The translations under genes and the position numbers were made by a program. A model generated the notes under the pieces. It was given only the letters and a program-made list of their open reading frames with translations, was not told the DNA's origin and did no database searches. A stretch of 64,000 nucleotides of DNA from an uncultured Mollicutes bacterium (GTDB taxonomy: Bacteria > Bacillota_I > Bacilli_A > RFN20 > CAG-288): NCBI GenBank assembly GCA_900539865.1, contig UQDS01000002.1, forward strand, positions 193,088 through 257,087. Direction: 5' to 3'. Shown piece by piece: positions 60,784-64,000 of this stretch (its first letter is position 1; each line of letters starts with the position of its first letter).

Positions 60784-61482
60784 ATGCCTACACCACACAA
60801 CAATGCGTTAGAAAACGAGATTGCGAAAACGGTACTTATGCCGGGAGACCCTCTCCGTGCTAAGTTTATCGCCGAAACTTTCCTCACTGACGTCAAATTG
60901 GTCAATACTGTTAGAAACATGTTAGCCTATACCGGCTACTACAAAGGAAAAAGAGTTACCGTTATGGGCTCTGGCATGGGTATTCCTTCCATCGGTATTT
61001 ACGCTTATGAACTCTATACAAATTATAATGTCGACCGTATCATTCGTATCGGCTCTGCTGGTAGCACCAACAAGGATTTAAAACTTTTTGATCTTGTTAT
61101 CGCTCAAGGTGCTAGCACCAACTCCAGCTGGTCTGAACAATATCATCTCGGCGGAACTTATTCTGCTATCGCTTCTTATCCCGTCATGAAAGAAGCGATT
61201 GACGCTTGTGAAAAATTCAACTATCGCTATATGGTTGGTCAAGTTCTTTCCAGCGATAACTTCTATGGCGAAGAATGGGAACCGTGGACCAACATGGGTA
61301 TTTTAGCCTGTGAAATGGAAGCTTATGGTCTCTACTGTATCGCTGCTCAGCTTCATAAAGAAGCTCTCGCAATCATGACCATTTCTGATTCGATGATTGA
61401 ACATCAAGAAACAACTGCGGAACAAAGAGAAAAGTCTTTCACCAATATGATGGAAGTCGCTTTAAATTGCATCAAAGAATAA
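60784..61482 (+). CDS. deoD: Purine nucleoside phosphorylase
   Basis: 232 residues, hexameric DeoD type. PTPHNNA, VLMPGDPLRAKFIAE, TVMGSGMGIPSIGIYAYEL, IRIGSAGS, CEMEAYGLYCIA and TISDSM (catalytic Asp). Phosphorolysis of (deoxy)inosine/guanosine/adenosine to base and (deoxy)ribose 1-phosphate in purine salvage. This could use nucleosides derived from extracellular nucleic acid (module 2). SD AAAGGAG. Confidence 0.96.
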   Translation: MPTPHNNALENEIAKTVLMPGDPLRAKFIAETFLTDVKLVNTVRNMLAYTGYYKGKRVTVMGSGMGIPSIGIYAYELYTNYNVDRIIRIGSAGSTNKDLKLFDLVIAQGASTNSSWSEQYHLGGTYSAIASYPVMKEAIDACEKFNYRYMVGQVLSSDNFYGEEWEPWTNMGILACEMEAYGLYCIAAQLHKEALAIMTISDSMIEHQETTAEQREKSFTNMMEVALNCIKE

Positions 61483-61488
61483 ACTGAC

Positions 61489-62163
61489 ATGTGGGGTATT
61501 ATTTTTGTCTCCTTCGTTCTCATACTGATCATCGCTATTAGTGCTTGGCTAATCGTCGACAAAGTTTCGCATGGGAATGAACTAAAGCTTCATGAAAAGA
61601 ACGTCTATAAAGTCTTACATCATTATGCCGAAGAGCACGATCACTATCTTCTCAATGATGTAGAGCTTTACTTTGGAGAAAATAATCCCGAACCAATTGT
61701 CTTTGATCATATCCTCTTTGCAAACAAATACATCTATGTCATTACCGATTTTGCAGAAAAAGGCGGAATCTATGGCAACGTCAAAGACGAATTACTTTTT
61801 TTCAAAAGAAACGATGACACTGTTATTAACATTCCAAACCCTTTAAATCTCGGGAATGAAAAAGTTAAAATTTTAGAAACAGCTGTCGGCGCTTCTCCGG
61901 ACAAACACCTCTTCCTCTCTATCATTGTCTATAACCCATCCTTAATCGTTCATAAATCCATCCGCGTTAAAAACGGCGACGCCTGTTTCATACCGCTTTC
62001 TGAACTTGCTGAAACAATAGATGAAGCAGAAAAAGACAATGTCACATCCTTCGATGATAACAAAACAAAAGAATTGGTTAGAATAATCAAAGAACGTTCT
62101 GACCTAGTGAAAAAAGATTTGAAAAAGAGAGCTGTTGCCAAAAAGAAAATGAAAAATGCTTGA
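61489..62163 (+). CDS. Membrane-anchored NERD-like domain protein
   Basis: 224 residues. One N-terminal membrane helix (3-25), then a segment resembling a NERD (nuclease-related) domain: HYLLNDVELYFG, IVFDHILFANKYIYVITDFAEKGGIYGNVKDELLFF. The usual IDH...E-x-K pattern is altered (VFDH, ITDFAEK), so nuclease activity is doubtful. A basic coiled-coil-like C-terminus (LVKKDLKKRAVAKKKMK). Follows deoD by 6 bp; the next gene is also a membrane protein. Function unknown. Confidence 0.65.
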   Translation: MWGIIFVSFVLILIIAISAWLIVDKVSHGNELKLHEKNVYKVLHHYAEEHDHYLLNDVELYFGENNPEPIVFDHILFANKYIYVITDFAEKGGIYGNVKDELLFFKRNDDTVINIPNPLNLGNEKVKILETAVGASPDKHLFLSIIVYNPSLIVHKSIRVKNGDACFIPLSELAETIDEAEKDNVTSFDDNKTKELVRIIKERSDLVKKDLKKRAVAKKKMKNA

Positions 62164-62174
62164 GAGGTTATGAT

Positions 62175-63380
62175 ATGAAAGAAACAAATCAAACACTAGA
62201 AAAAATAAAAGAAAGACGCAAGCGTGGAAATCAAAAAGATCTTTACATCGCACTTAGTTATCTGCTGTTGCCTGCGATGATGGTTTCCCTGTTAGTCTTG
62301 CTCATCCCTTATAGTTTTATCCTTTCTTTAATTCCGGTTTACTTCATTCTTCCTATGTTCTACACTGTCGAAAAAAGAATCCGTTATGTTCTTACTGGTA
62401 TCGGCAAAAAAGACTTCAGTTACAAAGATGGTTATATCGCTTTCTTCCGCGAAAAGAAAGGTGGTGTCTTCGGTGTGATTATGGCCCTGTTGATCGCTTT
62501 CTCCTTCTTGCTTTTGACAAATCTCATCTTCTCAAACTTCGTTCCAAATCTCTTCACCATCTTCCCGGAGAGCAACGACGTCTTCAATCACTTAAAAGAA
62601 ATTCTCATTCCGAACCAAAATAACACCGCAGAAATTTTACAATATCTTTCGGAAAATATCGCTGCGTTATATCGTCCTTTATCCATCTATGTTTCGTTGA
62701 TTTTCTTCATCCCGATTTTATCGATTTTCTTCCTCTCTATTCCTAACAATTTAACAAGTCATTACTTGGCAACGATTGTGCTTCCGGACATTGATAACAA
62801 CGTCTCTGCAGCGCAAGCAAGAAGCCTTGCTAAGTACACGTTGATTCGTCCCATCAACTCTCAGCGCCGCGAGTATCAACTTCGCTACAATTGGCCATAT
62901 CTCCTTGCCTTTACCATCCTCTATGGTTTAAGCACCTATGTCTTTAGCATTCCAACCATTGAAATGAACGCTTTAGTTCCGATTGTCGTTTTAATCACTC
63001 CTGCCCTTTCGGTATTCTACGCTGTGTTCTTATCTTATGCCTGTATCTATAATGACTATGCAATCATCGAAGAAATGGCTCCTAGCATCTTGCCCTTACT
63101 CCCTGAATCGATTCGTGTTTCTATCTATCAAGCTTACAACAATCCTCACTATATCCACGGTGAAGAATCCGCTATGCGCGGAGGCTTTGTTCCCAATCCA
63201 AACTCTTACAACACCTTCTATGCCAGCGCCAATGACATGAGTCAAAATCCAGACGAAAACATCGATATCTCCGCCAAAGAACCTGAACCACAAAATCATG
63301 ATGAAGCTCCTAACTCTGCAATCTTTGATTTCAGTGCAAAAGATATAAAGCAAGACGAAGAAGAAAGAGAAGAAAAATAA
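62175..63380 (+). CDS. Polytopic membrane protein, unknown
   Basis: 401 residues from ATG 62175 (SD GAGAGG, 7 bp); an upstream TTG overlaps the previous gene. A short basic N-terminus, about seven to eight hydrophobic helices in pairs (31-70, 105-125, 170-200, 245-300), and an Asn/Glu/Asp-rich C-terminal tail of ~75 residues. No family recognised. Co-directional with deoD and the NERD-like gene. Ends at a bidirectional terminator. Confidence 0.75.
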   Translation: MKETNQTLEKIKERRKRGNQKDLYIALSYLLLPAMMVSLLVLLIPYSFILSLIPVYFILPMFYTVEKRIRYVLTGIGKKDFSYKDGYIAFFREKKGGVFGVIMALLIAFSFLLLTNLIFSNFVPNLFTIFPESNDVFNHLKEILIPNQNNTAEILQYLSENIAALYRPLSIYVSLIFFIPILSIFFLSIPNNLTSHYLATIVLPDIDNNVSAAQARSLAKYTLIRPINSQRREYQLRYNWPYLLAFTILYGLSTYVFSIPTIEMNALVPIVVLITPALSVFYAVFLSYACIYNDYAIIEEMAPSILPLLPESIRVSIYQAYNNPHYIHGEESAMRGGFVPNPNSYNTFYASANDMSQNPDENIDISAKEPEPQNHDEAPNSAIFDFSAKDIKQDEEEREEK

Positions 63381-63393
63381 TTTATTTTGCATC

Positions 63394-63421
63394 AAAAAAG
63401 GGATCAATTGATCCCTTTTTT
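63394..63421. terminator. Bidirectional terminator
   Basis: Perfect inverted repeat: A6-GGGATCAA (63394-63407) and its complement TTGATCCC-T6 (63408-63421). Serves the membrane protein gene (plus) and the gene ending at 63420 (minus). Confidence 0.88.
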
Positions 63422-64000
63422 ATTTCACAATACATTCCGCACAAATATCTTTTGTCAAATAAATAAGACAAACACCCTTTAATTCTGCAGAGGGGAAGTT
63501 TTTGGATAATTGAGAGAGCTTTTTGATAGCTACTCTTTTATACGAATTGAGTGTAAAAGCATTTTCATAAGTAGGGATGATCACTACTTTGTTGTCATAA
63601 GAGAACATGCCGTTGCTAAGATTGTCAAAATCAACGCGCATCTTTAAAGCATCGATTCCACTTTTATTAAAGAAAGAATGAAGAACAGAACGAGTAAACA
63701 AAAGAACTTGATTAAAAAGAACTTCTCTATTCTTAGAAAAAGTTTTCATCACTAACTTTTCTTCTTCCGGATTTTCATTCATCACTTTTAACACCGCTAA
63801 CGGAGCGAATTTAGCCAAAAGATCACTCATCGTAATCTTTTCCTCGGTGAACAAGAAAGCATTTAATATATATGCTGCATTATTTTTTTCTGTCTTGCTC
63901 TCTTCTAAGATATCCGGCTTTTGAACACTGACAATTTGTTCCCACTCATGTAAAAAGTAATCCAAGCCAGCTTTGCTCTTCTCTTTTCCTTGTGCTTTAA
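63420..64000 (-). CDS. Hypothetical protein, N-terminus beyond the window (partial)
   Basis: The frame is open from the right edge (partial codon, then KAQGKEKSKAG) to the stop at 63420-63422, at least 193 residues. A TTG at 63965 could be a start but has no convincing SD and open frame continues upstream, so a longer gene is more likely. Charged and mixed alpha/beta; a C-terminal segment GVCLIYLTKDICAECIVK. No motif recognised. Confidence 0.65.
   Translation of the reverse strand, partial: KAQGKEKSKAGLDYFLHEWEQIVSVQKPDILEESKTEKNNAAYILNAFLFTEEKITMSDLLAKFAPLAVLKVMNENPEEEKLVMKTFSKNREVLFNQVLLFTRSVLHSFFNKSGIDALKMRVDFDNLSNGMFSYDNKVVIIPTYENAFTLNSYKRVAIKKLSQLSKNFPSAELKGVCLIYLTKDICAECIVK

Noticed and set aside
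1..64000. UGA read as tryptophan (Mycoplasma code)
   Set aside because: Several conserved genes end in TGA at the expected length (kinase 21872, aldolase 24125, RDD genes) and conserved Trp residues are TGG.
1..64000. CRISPR arrays, insertion sequences, rRNA genes
   Set aside because: Looked for regularly spaced repeats, transposase motifs and rRNA sequence; none seen. Only short in-gene tandem repeats were found.

Overview
The window looks like a chromosome segment of a low-GC Bacilli or Mollicutes-related bacterium, probably an uncultured gut-type lineage. The housekeeping block rbgA-rnhB-dprA-topA-xerC follows Firmicutes order. Many sugar-type ABC transporters have lipoprotein receptors. 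The MsmX-type ATPases carry large helical insertions of the kind I know from Mycoplasma (MG187 type). TGA is an ordinary stop here (rhaB-like kinase, aldolase and RDD genes end in it), so this is not a code-4 Mycoplasma.

Layout. (1) 1-10686, minus: an operon of two permeases, a solute-binding lipoprotein, two beta-helix lipoproteins and a large modular lipoprotein that runs off the left edge. It looks like a polysaccharide (probably pectin or rhamnogalacturonan-type) capture locus, with a divergent AraC regulator at 11213. (2) 12091-18513, minus: rhaB-rhaA-rhaD followed by an MsmX-like ATPase and an RDD-type membrane protein. The importer in (1) has no ATPase of its own, so this one probably energises it. 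A divergent AraC gene (18612) is the likely rhamnose regulator. (3) 19456-25043: a PocR-domain AraC regulator divergent from a kinase / FucI-like isomerase / class II aldolase / DUF4432 epimerase cassette for an unidentified sugar. (4) 25157-29832: a PglX-like (BREX-type) adenine methyltransferase and a SIR2-domain protein with intact catalytic motifs, a candidate defence pair. (5) 29835-50402: two paralogous modules. Each has a pair of large RDD-type membrane proteins, then an inserted MsmX-type ATPase, two permeases and receptor lipoprotein(s). The second module adds a staphylococcal-nuclease lipoprotein with an intact active site and an OB-fold lipoprotein, so it is probably a nucleic-acid scavenging system related to the Mycoplasma MG185-MG189 cluster. 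(6) 50522-64000: tRNA-Ser(GCU), CarD-like factor, XRE regulator, rbgA-rnhB-dprA-topA-hlyIII-xerC, a frameshifted HAD phosphatase gene, cdaA, deoD and several unknowns.

The most interesting points are the recurrent RDD-protein/inserted-ATPase association (three of three ATPases), the nuclease-linked importer, the PglX/SIR2 pair, the uncharacterised sugar cassette with a 21-bp-spaced direct repeat, and repeated signs of leaderless transcripts. All function calls come from reading motifs and from memory of families. No database search was run.
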